A DNA stretch of 64,000 nucleotides from Neonectria sp. B-13 (lineage: Eukaryota; Ascomycota; Sordariomycetes; Hypocreales; Nectriaceae), in assembly GCA_002682825.1 (NCBI GenBank), contig NOKP01000003.1, positions 3,038,001 through 3,102,000 of the forward strand. Reading direction: 5' to 3'. The translations under genes and the position numbers were made by a program. The notes beneath the pieces were generated by a model. It ran no database searches. It was not told the origin of the DNA and was given only the letters and a program-made list of their open reading frames with translations. Of this stretch, positions 21,763 to 33,535 are shown one piece after another. How positions within the stretch are numbered: position 1 is the stretch's first letter; every line of letters begins with the position of its first letter.

Positions 21763-22968
21763 ATGTCGTTGCCCGTTTCGCTCCCTGTCTGGCCCGCCAC
21801 GTCCTCCGCACTCCGCGAACTCCTCGGCCTTGACTCCACCCCAAGGCTCCCCTGCATTGGCCAGACTCAACAAGGACGCCAATGCAAGAATAAAGGCAGT
21901 GGAAAGAACTCTACTCTCGTGTCTAGCCTCCTGGGGCAGATCGTGACCAGTGGGGGTTTGGTTGCTGCCAGATCACTGCTCACCCAAGTCTCTCAGCTGG
22001 TCTTGTGCGCATGTCACAAGAAGGACCGCCTTGTCTATTTCGAGTCATGGGAAAAGCAGCTTGGATCATTCAGGGCAGCTGCCATCAAAGTTGAGGATAA
22101 GGATGACAAGTCCACGTTGGCAGAATTGCGAGTGAGAATCAACCAGTTCCAACCAACGCGTCAGCTCTCGTCAGACCAGCAAGACAAGGCCAAGGAAGAA
22201 ACACCGGAAAAGAAGACATTTGACGATACTAAGCCTCGAGCAAGCGAGATTTCTCCCTCCAAATCTCTCCCGCCCAAATCGCCAAAGACGGTTCCTTCGA
22301 AGCAATTTACCCACAAGTTCGTGCTCTTCGGCGACCCTCTATCCGTCGAGAAACGCAACAAGAAAGTCAAGGATATTGTACTGCGCCAATTGCTCAAGTC
22401 AGAAAACCCTTCCAAAGGCTGCATCTACGTCTATACCTTCCCCGAAAACTACCACGACGTCGCTCCATACCTCAAGATCGGCAACGCGAGTGATCTCGAC
22501 AGCCGCATGGCCTCCTGGGAGAAACAGTGCGGTTACAAGCCCAAGGTTCTCTCCGACTTCCGTACCGAACTGTACGTCAAAGTCGAAAGGCTCGTGCATG
22601 CCCAGCTATGGAACCAGCGGTTACGTGAGGCTGACGGCTGTCCGCGCTGTCAGGTGAAGCACCAGGAGTGGTTCAAGGTGAGGAGCTCAAAGGCGTGCGA
22701 AGTTCTAGGGCTATGGACGGCCTGGACGAGACAGGAGCCTTATGATGAGATTGGAAACCTGAAGGAGGAGTGGAGGGCGCGGGTAGAGCGCTTAGACATG
22801 AGCGACCCTGACTGCTGGGAGGAGTTTGTGAATGGGAAGCGTGAAGATGAGAATGAATCCGACTACGATGAGGATATCGAGTCGGGATTATCCGAGGGCG
22901 ACAACTCAGACTACTCGAGTGAGTATGAGTATGACTCTCCTAGCTCCGACGATGATGACTATGCGTGA
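21763..22968 (+). CDS. T5orf172 (GIY-YIG-like) domain protein, 401 aa
   Basis: A fungal protein carrying the T5orf172/DUF1766 domain, a GIY-YIG-related fold often called DNA-binding; its cellular role is not established. One exon. The N terminus holds a family-typical cysteine region, PCIGQTQQGRQCKN, with LCACHKKDR about 65 residues later, possibly zinc-binding. A Lys/Ser/Pro-rich linker (residues about 125-185) follows. The domain covers about 215-325: GCIYVYTFPEN, then LKIGNASDLDSRMASWEKQC with the Lys and Arg typical of the fold, then ERLVHAQLWNQRL with a candidate catalytic-type Glu, and CPRCQVKHQEWFKV. The C-terminal 55 residues are strongly acidic (Asp/Glu/Ser/Tyr) and probably disordered. 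The downstream TF gene is convergent, about 200 bases away. The domain call is firm; whether it cuts DNA is unknown. Confidence 0.9.
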   Translation: MSLPVSLPVWPATSSALRELLGLDSTPRLPCIGQTQQGRQCKNKGSGKNSTLVSSLLGQIVTSGGLVAARSLLTQVSQLVLCACHKKDRLVYFESWEKQLGSFRAAAIKVEDKDDKSTLAELRVRINQFQPTRQLSSDQQDKAKEETPEKKTFDDTKPRASEISPSKSLPPKSPKTVPSKQFTHKFVLFGDPLSVEKRNKKVKDIVLRQLLKSENPSKGCIYVYTFPENYHDVAPYLKIGNASDLDSRMASWEKQCGYKPKVLSDFRTELYVKVERLVHAQLWNQRLREADGCPRCQVKHQEWFKVRSSKACEVLGLWTAWTRQEPYDEIGNLKEEWRARVERLDMSDPDCWEEFVNGKREDENESDYDEDIESGLSEGDNSDYSSEYEYDSPSSDDDDYA

Positions 22969-23175
22969 TGAGAGAGATGGCGATGACGATGATGAGATGA
23001 TGAACTGTTTCCATGATTATACCACTACCACGGCGCTTCTATATTTTTAGGTTGGTTTTTTTCTTCCTTTTCCTTTCTAGTTCTCTGTTTAGACCTACTT
23101 AGATACCCCACAATGAATCATTGTAACCCTCAGCTAAACTGACACCTTCGTGACGATACGACGCCATCCGAAGAG

Positions 23176-25211
23176 TCAAAATTCCATGCTCCATCCCCAT
23201 AACCCTCCAAACCACGATGGCGCACCCCGTTCATCACCAGCCTCCCTCACCATCTCGTCACCTCCGCTGCCCTGAACCGGCCACTTCTCGTCCATGGGCA
23301 GCCCTTGAAGCCTCGCTTCATACCACTCCCGCAGCCACCGCGTCCTCCGCGCCGTCTCCACCAACCTACTCTCCGCCCTACGCTCCTCATCAGCCACCAC
23401 ATCCCCCGTCTCCGCGGCAAACGCCTCCACCGCGCTCGCTCGTAGGCCTTCCGCCTCGGTGACGCGCGCGAGGATCCGGTCCAGCGTGGTGCGCAGGTCG
23501 AGCGTCTGCCGCGCGAGCGCCACGTCCCAGTCGGCCGCGTCGATGAGGAGCAGCCGCGCGGCCATGAACATGACGAAGGCCGCTTGGTCGGCGGTGATTA
23601 TGGAGCGGCGCCGGGATTCGGGCTGCACGAGGATGAGGTCAAGGAAGTCTTTGGCGGCCCCGAGACAGTTGCGCAGACACAGCGAGTGGTACATGGACGG
23701 GCCGATGCCTTCTTCCGGTCTGTCGGCGACGGTGACGGCAGGCTCATATAACCGGACTATGAGGTATTGGTGGTAGAGTTGGAAAAGTGGCCAGTGATCC
23801 GACAGGTCTGGATGCGCAGTGATCTCTGTAACGCGGTCCAGCTCTGTGCGGAACCGACGTCCACTGCCTTCGAGCAGAAAGGCGTAAGAGCGCGCTTGGT
23901 CACGCTCATGAGGTTCTCCGAATCCCTTCGAAAGCTGCTCACCCATCTGAACCATGCGAACAAGTCGGTCGAGGAGGAGGTCGGACCGGGATGTACTAAT
24001 GTTAGAGAGTGCGCCCCGAGCTATTTCGACATATGGCCCACCCAGTGGGTTGCGTCTCAAAGCTTGAAACGACGTTCTATCAAGATAAGTTAGGTGATAA
24101 AATCGAGACCACCGAGATTTCCCGTCTTGACATACACTGATAGTATGCAGAAACAGCCAAGGAAAGCTCGCTGCTCGTCTGGAGAATGAGTTCTCTCGAC
24201 CGTGGCAGTGTTCGCCATCATTGGCCTCTCTTTTATAGCACCATTCGAGTTGACTTTCCGAGGTAAAGTCTTCGTGATGCCAAGGTTGTGCGCATATCCA
24301 GTGGCTAGATGTGACAGGTTGGTAACTTGTTCGTCGCTGAGCTGACAAGTATGGGCCCTACAAATCATCATGCGTCAGTGCCGGCCCATCGATTCTCAGC
24401 CAACAGCCACCGGCCTTACCAAGCAATGCAGATCAAGAGGCCCTGTAGCAAATCCAGCGTCGTCTTCTCTTCCACGAGAACCTGCTGCGCCAGGTATGCG
24501 AGCACATTACGCTTCATCTTAGCGATTCGGGGTACGGATAGAGGTGCAGCGACGAGCATTGTGGCGCGAAATAGGAACGGTCTCTCAGCGTGAAGTTGCT
24601 GAGGTAGAACTCTGTGGTCAATGGTAACAAAGGGGAAAACGGGCATGTAATCGCTCCGAAATATGGCTAGTATTCGAGTTGCCTGATGCCATGAGAGTCT
24701 CAAGGGGGGAGGAGGCTCTGCGTGGCCTGGTTGTGTCATGGGTTCTTGGCGAGCACTTCGCGAAACTGCTGGAGAACTGTGAACATCAAAGCGGTATTGT
24801 GACTGATCCCCAGTCGCTGGAGGGTGTGTATTATAGCTGTTACTCATCCTAGTAGTCTCTGAGTACTCTAGGGCAGCTCCTCTAAATGAACAAGATCAGG
24901 ATAAGCCAAAGTCTCATCTTGCCTACCTATTGAAGCTTACCTGTTTGCCATTTTAATCTGCCTAGGTTTTCTCAGGCTCTTTGCTGTCTTCGCAAAACAC
25001 TCAAAACCAAGTCTTTCACACCTATGCTGCTTTGTCAACACCTCCTTCATCATTCCCTTATAGGTCCCCTCTAGCGAGACTACTTCGCGTACCTCTCGCA
25101 AAGATGCCGCCGAGCATTCTCATCCTTAAATTGGCATCGCGCCTTGGCTCGAGTACACGGCGCGCAAGCCCTAAGCCGACGTGGGGGACTGGGAGGTCGG
25201 TCTTCCATCAT
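23176..25211 (-). CDS. Zn2Cys6 transcription factor with fungal TF (MHR) domain, 594 aa
   Basis: A fungus-specific nuclear regulator; target genes unknown. Five exons: 25211-25093, 25021-24941, 24881-24420, 24357-24136 and 24076-23176, summing to 1785 bases in frame. The start is the first of two ATGs after an in-frame stop (MMEDRPPSPPRR). The zinc cluster is CAPCTRAKARC in exon 1 followed by C-E-R/C-E-R-L-G-F-E-C, so spacing is C-x2-C-x6-C-x11-C-x2-C-x6-C. The first intron falls exactly between the fourth and fifth cysteines. A basic linker (KSLRKPRQIK) follows. The MHR begins near YMPVFPFVTI, continues with RPFLFRATMLVAAP, LLQGLLICIAWAHTC and LSVTSFQALRRNPLGG, and runs to the C terminus. 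The layout resembles the WAR1/LEU3-like group, but I would not name it. Gene models starting at 24847 would miss the DNA-binding domain. Confidence 0.92.
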
Positions 25212-25987
25212 TCATATTGCTTGAGACCTCAAGTGTGGTGGACAGTTGTGATGGAAGAAGCGCGACTTGTCCGCGATTGAAGGTGCGTCGTCCAATCCGG
25301 CTTAACTTTGCTTTTCCATACATATAACTAACTAACCGGCATAGAAGGTACTTTGAAACACACCACAGTATTGGCCCACGCATGTGTACTTAGTACTTTG
25401 ACACGAACGCCCGTCACGTTTAAGCCGGCGCTAGCATCATGCGTCTAACCGAACGATGTCAAGTCGTGAACTCGCCACGGTTCAATACTAGATTATTAGA
25501 CATGCACCAGCCAGATACTTATGATGCTAGGGGCACGAATCAAATATATTCACGCATAGCTACGATAAGAGCTTCCTTCGACAAATGCATGCTAGTTGAG
25601 GATAGCTGAAAGACTGCCACATACCCCAGAGTGTAACCCATAGACTATTTTTTCTGCGTGATGCTCAGCTCATTGTTCCTCGACTAGCCACGTTCCTAAA
25701 CCTGATCGAAAACTCAACCCTCTTTGTTCACTCCTTCTATCATGCAATCGATGCAGGTGAACGATAATCAACGCTGACTTCGGAACCATCCCTTGGTTCT
25801 CCTCCAACGCCAGCCAAAGCAAGGCAAAGCAAAGCAAAAGCAAAGCAAAGCAAACTGTGGTGGTATCTGTTCTTTAAATCACATTATCCTTATGCATCAA
25901 GCAACCTGACCCCACCGAACGCCAAACGATATTTTCTGTTCGACATATTCTTGTCGGATCTTCCCCTATTGCCATCCTGTGGCTCGG
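25212..25987. other. Intergenic with an AAGC-type repeat
   Basis: Upstream of the TF gene and downstream of the SP-RING gene. It is AT-rich relative to its surroundings. An imperfect AAAGC/AAGGC tandem repeat spans about 25812-25853. No gene was seen. Confidence 0.6.
25812..25853. repeat. Imperfect (CAAAG)n tandem repeat
   Basis: About eight 5-6 base units of the CAAAG type, directly readable, non-coding. Confidence 0.88.
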
Positions 25988-28900
25988 CTAATCGTCCACT
26001 ATTTCAATGACGGCCCCAGTCGGGACCGACTTTGACTTCTCACGGTCGCCATTTGTGACTATCCTCTCATTCGGTACGGGTGTTTCGTCGTCCGAGTCAT
26101 CGGGCTCTATAATGGGTGACCAATGGCCATCGGCAGTAACGGTAATAGCCCTGGTGTTGGTCATGCCTATAGCGACCAACTCGTTGCGGACCCAAATAAA
26201 GTAGTCGTCAATTCGAAGACTTACTGGACGAGCATCGAGGTCGCATATTGGACATTTCCAGGTGTCCACCATGGAAGGTTCTGGTCCCTTTTGGAGTTCA
26301 CCTCCTCCCTTTTGGGGTGGTTTGCTGGGTCGCGTCTGCAGCCATGTGTCCAGATCAAAACATTCGAGGTGTAGGCAATTGATGCCTCGAACAGGGATCT
26401 CGAACATACTCGAACTGAACGGGTCTGTCAAGGAGATCTGGAGGGTCTCATCCGCTATAATAACATCATCCGAGTCGGATGGGCGCAAGCGTCGAATCAT
26501 CTTTTGCCTTGTCTCATCCACTGAAGTGCGTTGCATCTTCTCGATCATAGCTTTCAAAGAGTCGTGACTGCGCGTCTCCACGATTTCAACAGCAACGAAA
26601 TACTTCTGTCCTTTCGCAACAATGTTGTCACTAACCGAAGGTAAGCTGATCCGGATGTTGTTCTGGCCCAGGACCAGGATGTCTGTTAGCTCAAGAGGCA
26701 GGTCCTTGTGGAAGTGCTGTTTCCGGCGTAGTTCCATCACATGGCCATTGGCATCAACAAACACGTGCTTAGGCCAGTGACAAGCAGAGACCACCCAGTC
26801 AGCCGTGTTGACCTCCATTTCTTGAACAGGTCGCATGCACAAGCGCAGACGATACCGGTAAGAGCCTTCAAAGTAGTGGCAGAACGGCAATCCTGGTGTT
26901 TCTTTTTGCATGGTCAACTTTGCAACATGGTCTTCCGGAACGTTGAAAGATAAGTTCATCACCATGGCTTGTGGCTGAATTGCGACAGGTCCAAGCGGGA
27001 AACCCTTGACGTATTGGTAGTAGCGAGTCTGCACCAGCTGCGTAGGAACTCGCCTAGGGCTGCGCAGACGAACTTGATGAAGGCCCATCTCGAGAGAGTG
27101 CTGGCCGTATGGGCTCACGGCGTATTCGTTTGCGTGGATCTCGATCCCAGCTGGTACAATGAATCCAGGACTTGGGTGTGCAGGATATCCTACAAGAGGA
27201 AGGCGCGCAGCCGGTTGGCCTGTAGCCAAATAGCTAGGAGGAGGCACTCTTTGTGCCGGGTGGTGAAGGGCTGGAGACTGCGGAGCATAACCACCGGCTG
27301 CCGGTGCGCTTTGTGACCAGGGCTGTTGTGCAGTTGGGCTTTGGGCAGGCCATGCCTGGTTCGGCTGACCAAAGTTGGTAACCGGCGAATTCATGACCGG
27401 AGCAAACGGCAGTTGCTGAATATATTGAGGAAACTGCAATCCTTGAGCTGCTGGTGCTTGTGTAGACTGCTGTTGAAACGAACTCGCCCGCCTCTGTATG
27501 TGCTGTATCGGGCCGTTCGATGAGAAGACTTGGTTTTGTGGCACGTCTTGTGTTGCGTATGATGAGTGAAGAGAAGGTGACATTGCACCTCCAGATCCTG
27601 GGGTGAAATGTCGAGGAACGTGGGATGCGAGGTTGACATAATTCTGAGGAGGTTGATCCACGACGAATTCTGAGGCCACATAGCCTCGACTATCCATGGA
27701 TGCGTTGGAAATATGCGCATTTATATCGCCTCGAGAACCCAAGCTACCCGGATATTCCGGGCCTGAGGCTCTGCGGCTAGCCATCTGGACTTCTGAATGA
27801 GCGGATACTGGAGACGGGGCTGCAGTCATGCTCGGGGAAATGGAGTGGGGATGAGATAAGACTGGAGAGGGTTGAGAGAGCAAACGGCGGTTGTGTTGTT
27901 CGGCGCTAGTTGTATAAGTGATCGTGGGAGAAGAGGCGGCAGTGTCTAGACGAAGGGGTCAGCAAATCATGCTGCCTAGTATAATGCGATGAAGCTCACT
28001 CTGGGTGGATGGCTGCTGCTGCCGGAAATGCTGCACAATGTTTGTATGTTTTGACCCGAAGCCCATTCTAATTTGGGTAACATCTTCAGAGCTGAATTGG
28101 CCTGTAGAGATTCGGCGCTCACTTATCCTATCTTTATTGAAGACATCGTTGAGTGCCATAGCACTCGGCCCATCCGCAACACCGAGCATCCGACGGCTGG
28201 TGGTGAAGAGCAAAGACTGTAGTGAGGGGGAGGTGCAGCCAAAATTCATAACCATCTCATACACCAGAAAGGGAAACTTTCGGTTCTGAGTCGACCTCAC
28301 CATGGCTTCCCAGAAGTGCGAGAGCTGGTGAAGGAAATGCGCAACGCCAGTTATCGCTTGACTCTGCGGAAACGTTCGAGGAAGTTCGAGCGGGGCTCCA
28401 GGAAACATCGCAAACCACTCGACGTGATTGAGCGACATCATATCATTCTTCCTGAGAACAGTCTGCAGGATATGAAACGATTGGTCTACAGCCTCACTTG
28501 ACACGTGAGGCTGTAAAACGCTGTAAACGGCAGTCTTGTTAAGAGACCACGCGCAAAACAGTTGATGGAGCACAATGTAGAATATGTCCTGAGTCGCACA
28601 TGCTTCCCGGAGGAGTTTGAATCGAGGAATCTCGACTACATCATTCAGTAGCCCTGGACCGTCGAATTGCGCAATGCGAGCAACGACTGCTTGCAGCCAG
28701 CTCTTGGTCACCCTCGTCACATCATCAATCTGTGGGTGGGGGCGCTTGCGCTTGGATAGACGTTCGACGGGCCTTGGATCAGGTATATCAGTCCTCTGGC
28801 CAACCTGGGGAGAGGATGTGTTCCTTCCAGCAGACGACGATGGCTGGAAACCTGGCGGCTGCTGTGCGGGAGCACCCGAACCGGAAGCGGAGGCCATCGC

Positions 28901-29637
28901 TTGCTCCGCCATATGTGTGATGGATCTGGGGGATGCAGAAGCATTAGCCTGTTGCAACTGCTCCGCGTTTCTGACCCTCAGGGCGGTATTTGGCGTGGGG
29001 GCCATGCCGCCTCGAGAGAGGTTGTCGGGGGCAGCAGGTTGTGGGGGGACTGTGATGTCAGCATAGCCGCTTGAGCCGTGGTTTGGGCTGTCGGTATGGC
29101 TCGAGATGACTGGGCTTGGCTCGTCGGTGGGAGCTGGAGATGGAAGGACGACTCGGTTTCTATCTCAAGATCAGCAAAGTTGAAGAATAGGGTTGTTGAA
29201 GCAGAATTTTGCCTCAATCGTCTAGGACACACGGCACCAAGCCACGGTTATCCCCAACCCGTGCTTATGGACTGTAGCGGGGTTGGAACGACAGGCACGT
29301 GCGTAGGTGGCAGGTTTGTGAAGCATTACCTCGAAGCATCTGATGCGCCAGACTGATCCAAAGGCTGGTTTACTGGGACACTCTCACGTCGCTGGGCGTA
29401 TCCATCATTTGTAGACGAGGCACGCAATGGCGCAGGTTCATTTGTCGGCCGGGGGCGTTTGCGAGAGGTGACCTCAGATGTCCTGATGATGTTTGACGTT
29501 GGGTAGGCGTCATCTGTCATCCACGAGCGGTGCCGGCCACCGAGGAAGGCGTTGACGGTCTTGTTTGATGTAGCGATCTGTGCGGCTTCCTGCGCAGGAT
29601 TGGCCCGTTTTTGGGGCTGTTCGGGCAACTGTGGCAT
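25988..29637 (-). CDS. SP-RING (MIZ) zinc-finger protein, SUMO-ligase-like, 1141 aa
   Basis: SP-RING proteins of the PIAS/Siz type act as E3 ligases that pass SUMO to nuclear targets; here ligase activity is inferred. Exons 29637-29330, 29159-28000 and 27945-25988 sum to 3426 bases in frame. Intron borders are GAG|GTAATG..GATAG (169 bases) and CAGA|GTGAGC..TCTAG (54 bases). Exon 1 has an in-frame TAG shortly before its first ATG. Layout: disordered Ser/Pro/Gln-rich N terminus with a basic SRKRPRP motif; a helical region (residues about 190-440) with KSWLQAVVARIAQFDG; a Gln/Pro-rich middle; a PINIT-like beta region from about 760 (LPFCHYFEGSYRYRLRLCMR); the SP-RING near residues 1005-1065 with GINCLHLECFDLDTWLQ and WKCPICDLDARP; and an acidic tail. 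VIEIVDD at the very C terminus fits a SUMO-interacting motif. Confidence 0.9.
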
Positions 29638-32600
29638 TTCACGGGGCTACAGCGGAGGTGGAGGTTCTAGCGACGATGTCATGTCAGTTGGCATGATCAT
29701 TAGGTGGTGGGTAGAGAAGTCGGCGCAGAGGAGCAGAAGGACAGGGGCGCGCGAACGGAAGACTACCATTTGGAACCCAAGGATCGTGCTCAGCGTCTCC
29801 TTTTTCTAAAGCCGTTTGCAAACGGGCTGGTCATGATTTGACAAGTGTTTCCGAGAGCGGGAGCGACGGGCGGCCGCGCCTGTGGCAATCGCAGGAAGCC
29901 GTGTAGTGTCGAGGTGTGGGCGTCGAGAAGACGGCAAACGCTGGAAGCCCGCGGGGGGTGGGGGATGGAAGAGAGTACAGTGGCGGATACGGAGGTACGA
30001 TTGAGAGACGGAGAGTTGAGGCACGAGATGATGATCGGCGATGGGTTTCTTCGAGCGACGTTGTTGGCGACTGCGGAGGCGACGATGGCAGAGCGACAAA
30101 TACGACGACAGCGACGAGACGATGGCGATGGCGATGGCGGCGACGGCGGCGACGGCGACGACAACGACGACAACGACGACAGCAATGGCTTCAACGATGG
30201 CAGCGACGGCAGCGACGGCAGCGACGGCAGAAGCACAGCGACGATGGCAGCAGGAGCGATGGAGGGGCGTCGGGGGGATGGATCGGATCAGGAGTAAATG
30301 GAAGGTCATCCGAAACCGAGTTGGCCCGCGGCTTCAAATGCTGCTAATTATTAAGAGGCTCTTTGTCGTCGCCGTTGTTGGTCGCGCGCAGCCTCAGCCT
30401 GGTGGGATCCCCGGTCCGTTACTTAGGGCGCTGTCGGATGTGCTTGGCCTGAGGTGGATCGCTAAGACAAGCAAGCGCGGTGCCTAATCCTCTTGGAGCC
30501 TTGGAGTGTGCGCCTCTGCCCGCTAAGATGGTAATCTAACTATCACACGCACCCTTGGATCTGACCGAGCGTGTAGGGTAGCCATCCTGGCACAAAATGT
30601 AGAGGGATCGTGGTGTTGTCATAACCGCTTGCAACATATTGACCGAACTCATACATCAATCATACGTCGTCGTCACATATTGCCAGCTGTGTTCAATATC
30701 GCATCTACCTTGGGGTGCAAATAGGCCTTTGGTGCAGGGCTGACTGAGGCTGTATGTAAACAAGGCACTGGTTGTCACATCTCACCTAACCCCTCCCTGC
30801 CTTATAATGACACAAACTTCGCCCGGTGAGAGCATGATGTAACCCCAACCAAACAGGATTTCCCATGCAAACAGCGGTAAACACGGGTATGTATCTACAG
30901 TCAGCAGCTCATGTTTCCCCCGTTGGATTTTTATATTTGTTGAGTTGCACCAGTATTTATACGTCCTCCGGTTCGCTTGTGAGGTTTTCGCGTAGGTTAG
31001 CGGGCGAAGACGTTATCACAGAAGCTCGGCATAAAGAAGCTCGAGCATTTTATACATGTCAAAATAATCGAGCCCATCTCTAATCGGGGAGGGAGCTACC
31101 AAGAAATGGGAGAGAAGGAGGCAAGATCACAGTCTCGGAAATCCGTCAATGCATTTTCGATTCATGGGTGTAGGTGCGGTCGGTGTCTCTCACATGCCAG
31201 CCACAAGGCGAAAGACGAACTGCACGATGAAAAAGAAAAGAAAAGAAAAGAAGATGGGAAAGTTTTTGGGCACGAATGATTGTGGGGCCCGCCCAAGACA
31301 TGTTCAGCTGTGATGAGTCCGGGAGCGTCCAATCGTTGTTCCTGGACATGGTGTTTCTAATGCATCCCCTCGTGGCATAAGCAATATTGCTGCAATTGAA
31401 GGAAGCTGACTCCTGTTGATCCCTCACATTTTTTTCTTTCCGGTGGCTTTAAGAATAAGTTGGCCACTGGTGTCTTGCCCCATGCCCTAGTTCCATCCCC
31501 TCTGCTCTGCCTGGCAGTCTAGGTTTTCAACGGCATCGTCAACGAGGGCGCCGCCATCATTCCTTATGTCTGACAGGACCCCTTGGATCGCTGGTGGCTC
31601 ATGGGACTGACCCGTGCAAGTGTGAGTCTCAGGTAAGGGTCAGGTGAAAACCTCGTCAATTATGCTGGGGAGTTAAGGAGAATTTGAGTTATACCGGGGG
31701 CTTGCTCAGTACTACTTTGAACACAAGGCACGGATGGATTACCAGGTGCAGGCTGTTCATTCCTCAAATCACCCACCAACTTTGCACATGTTCCCCTGTC
31801 CCCTGATCTTCATGATCGCCATGGAATTCATGATAATGATGTGCCTGGTAGCCGATTCTTCCCCAGGCACGGTCGATGCTCTCCAACCTAACAATCGACC
31901 GTGGCTAGGGAGCTAGCAGTTTTCCCGACTTTCCCCCAATCGTACGCGTGCAGCGATTCCCTACGACTATTCGCACCTATATTCACACGCCTCTGGAAAC
32001 TCTGTTCTACATACCACAGCGGGAAACCAGTGAACTTTTCTCGTTACCCTCGTCCTCGTACCCCCTTCGATTTTCAGTTTTTCCTGCACTTTTTTATTAT
32101 TCTTGACCGTGTCGACATTGTCGTCCGTCTAGGGCCCACCGCCTAGTACTGTATGTAGTCCTTATTACTGTCTCATTGCAACTACCGGCATCCGCACTCG
32201 AGTTCCGGGACGCCGTGGCGTAGTCCTTGACGTTCTCGTCTCGTCGTCTCCATCCTTGTTCTCTCCCTTTTCTCTTGTGCGGCCCCTGGCCATCTGAGTT
32301 GGCACCGCATCCGAAAATAGCACTGGGACGGGCGGCGAGGTTGGGCGCGTCATCCAATCCCAGCAGGCCCCTCCTGGTGACGGTGGAAGAAGCTGATGCG
32401 ATGATGCATGCACATGTACCTGGATAGTTGTTAGTCATCTAGGACTCTGATCAGCTTCATTGCAGGCCGCAGTAATTAAGCCAACAGCTGAAGCCGGCGC
32501 TGTAGTCAATATGGAGTATATGCAGGGAGATAGATACGAAGAACCCTCACGCTGTCCTTTCTTCCATTCCCAGAGGAACGCCTCATATCTGCGCGCTCTC

Positions 32601-33535
32601 GGTGCTCATGGACCTTTTCTAGTGCCTGGAGAGGCGCCTCGATTCGCCCTTGGCCAGGGACCACCCCTCTCGTGCCTTGTCCGATGGAATCCACGTAACT
32701 CCACTCTAGGGCCCTGGTGCGCTGAAGGTAAGGTACCGGAGCTGGTAGTGCATGTGCCAGCCCACACAACGCACCACAACGGTTGCACAGCGCACCAAGG
32801 AAGGACACCAGCACGCCAACCCAGCATTGGATGTGCTGTACTTTGTTGTTGTTATTTAGAGGAGAGGCCGGCACACGGAGACCAGCACGGAGTTCAGTGC
32901 TTCGTGCGCTCCGAGGAAATGGATCGGCGGAGGGAACTCACACTAACTATTTGCAAAGTACCTTAGTCTACATGCACCTCCAGTGCGAATACACCCACAC
33001 CCACCTCACCCACCCACCACCACTGCCACTGCCACTGCCACTGCGTCAAAGCTCAGAGGCTCGAAGCCACCACCACCACCATCTCCACCTCTGCAGCAGC
33101 ACCTGGCATCTTCAGCACCCGCTTGCGCGACTCCATTTCATCCATCTCCCTCCAGCAATCCCATCGCCGAAGCCTTGCCTCACAACCCAAGCACAAGCGG
33201 AGCCTTGCCACGCGGGCTGGCAGATGGCTGTCGTCGATATCGTCAACACCACCATCGTCTTCCGACCTCATCCATCCCTCGCTCTAGAACCCGCGCTCTC
33301 CCCTCGCCCTTGAGACCTCGCCATCGATCTCTCCATCGCTCCATCGCCCATCGCACGTCCCGCCGACCTTTCGCCGCCCCTCTGCCAACCCTTCAACCAC
33401 CGCCTCCGCCCTCGGCCTGCCATTTCTCGGCCCTCACCCGTCCCTCACCTGTCCCTTGTCTCAACATCCAACATCCAACCTTGGGCTTCCAACATCTCTC
33501 CTCCAACCACCAGCGGCTCCTGGCACCATCCCACC
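29638..33535. other. Long intergenic region between two divergent genes
   Basis: Holds the promoters of the SP-RING gene (-) and the Boi-type gene (+). The first 600 bases carry a strong trinucleotide repeat. From 30300 to 32400 I see no gene. The stretch 32980-33535 is CT/CA-rich on the plus strand, typical of a long fungal 5' leader, and likely belongs to the Boi-type gene. Frames of up to 207 codons there simply read the low-complexity leader. Confidence 0.6.
30109..30235. repeat. GAC/GGC/AAC trinucleotide repeat block
   Basis: About 127 bases of imperfect triplets (GATGGC, GACGGC, GACAAC, AGCGAC), readable in any frame as low-complexity peptide. It lies about 500 bases upstream of the SP-RING start codon. 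Confidence 0.88.

Noticed and set aside
25812..25853. CAAAG repeat considered as a CRISPR-like or telomeric array
   Set aside because: Units are 5-6 bases without spacers and do not match the fungal telomere repeat TTAGGG.
29845..30347. Overlapping frames of about 150 codons over the triplet repeat
   Set aside because: A triplet repeat is open in all frames; the peptides are pure low complexity.
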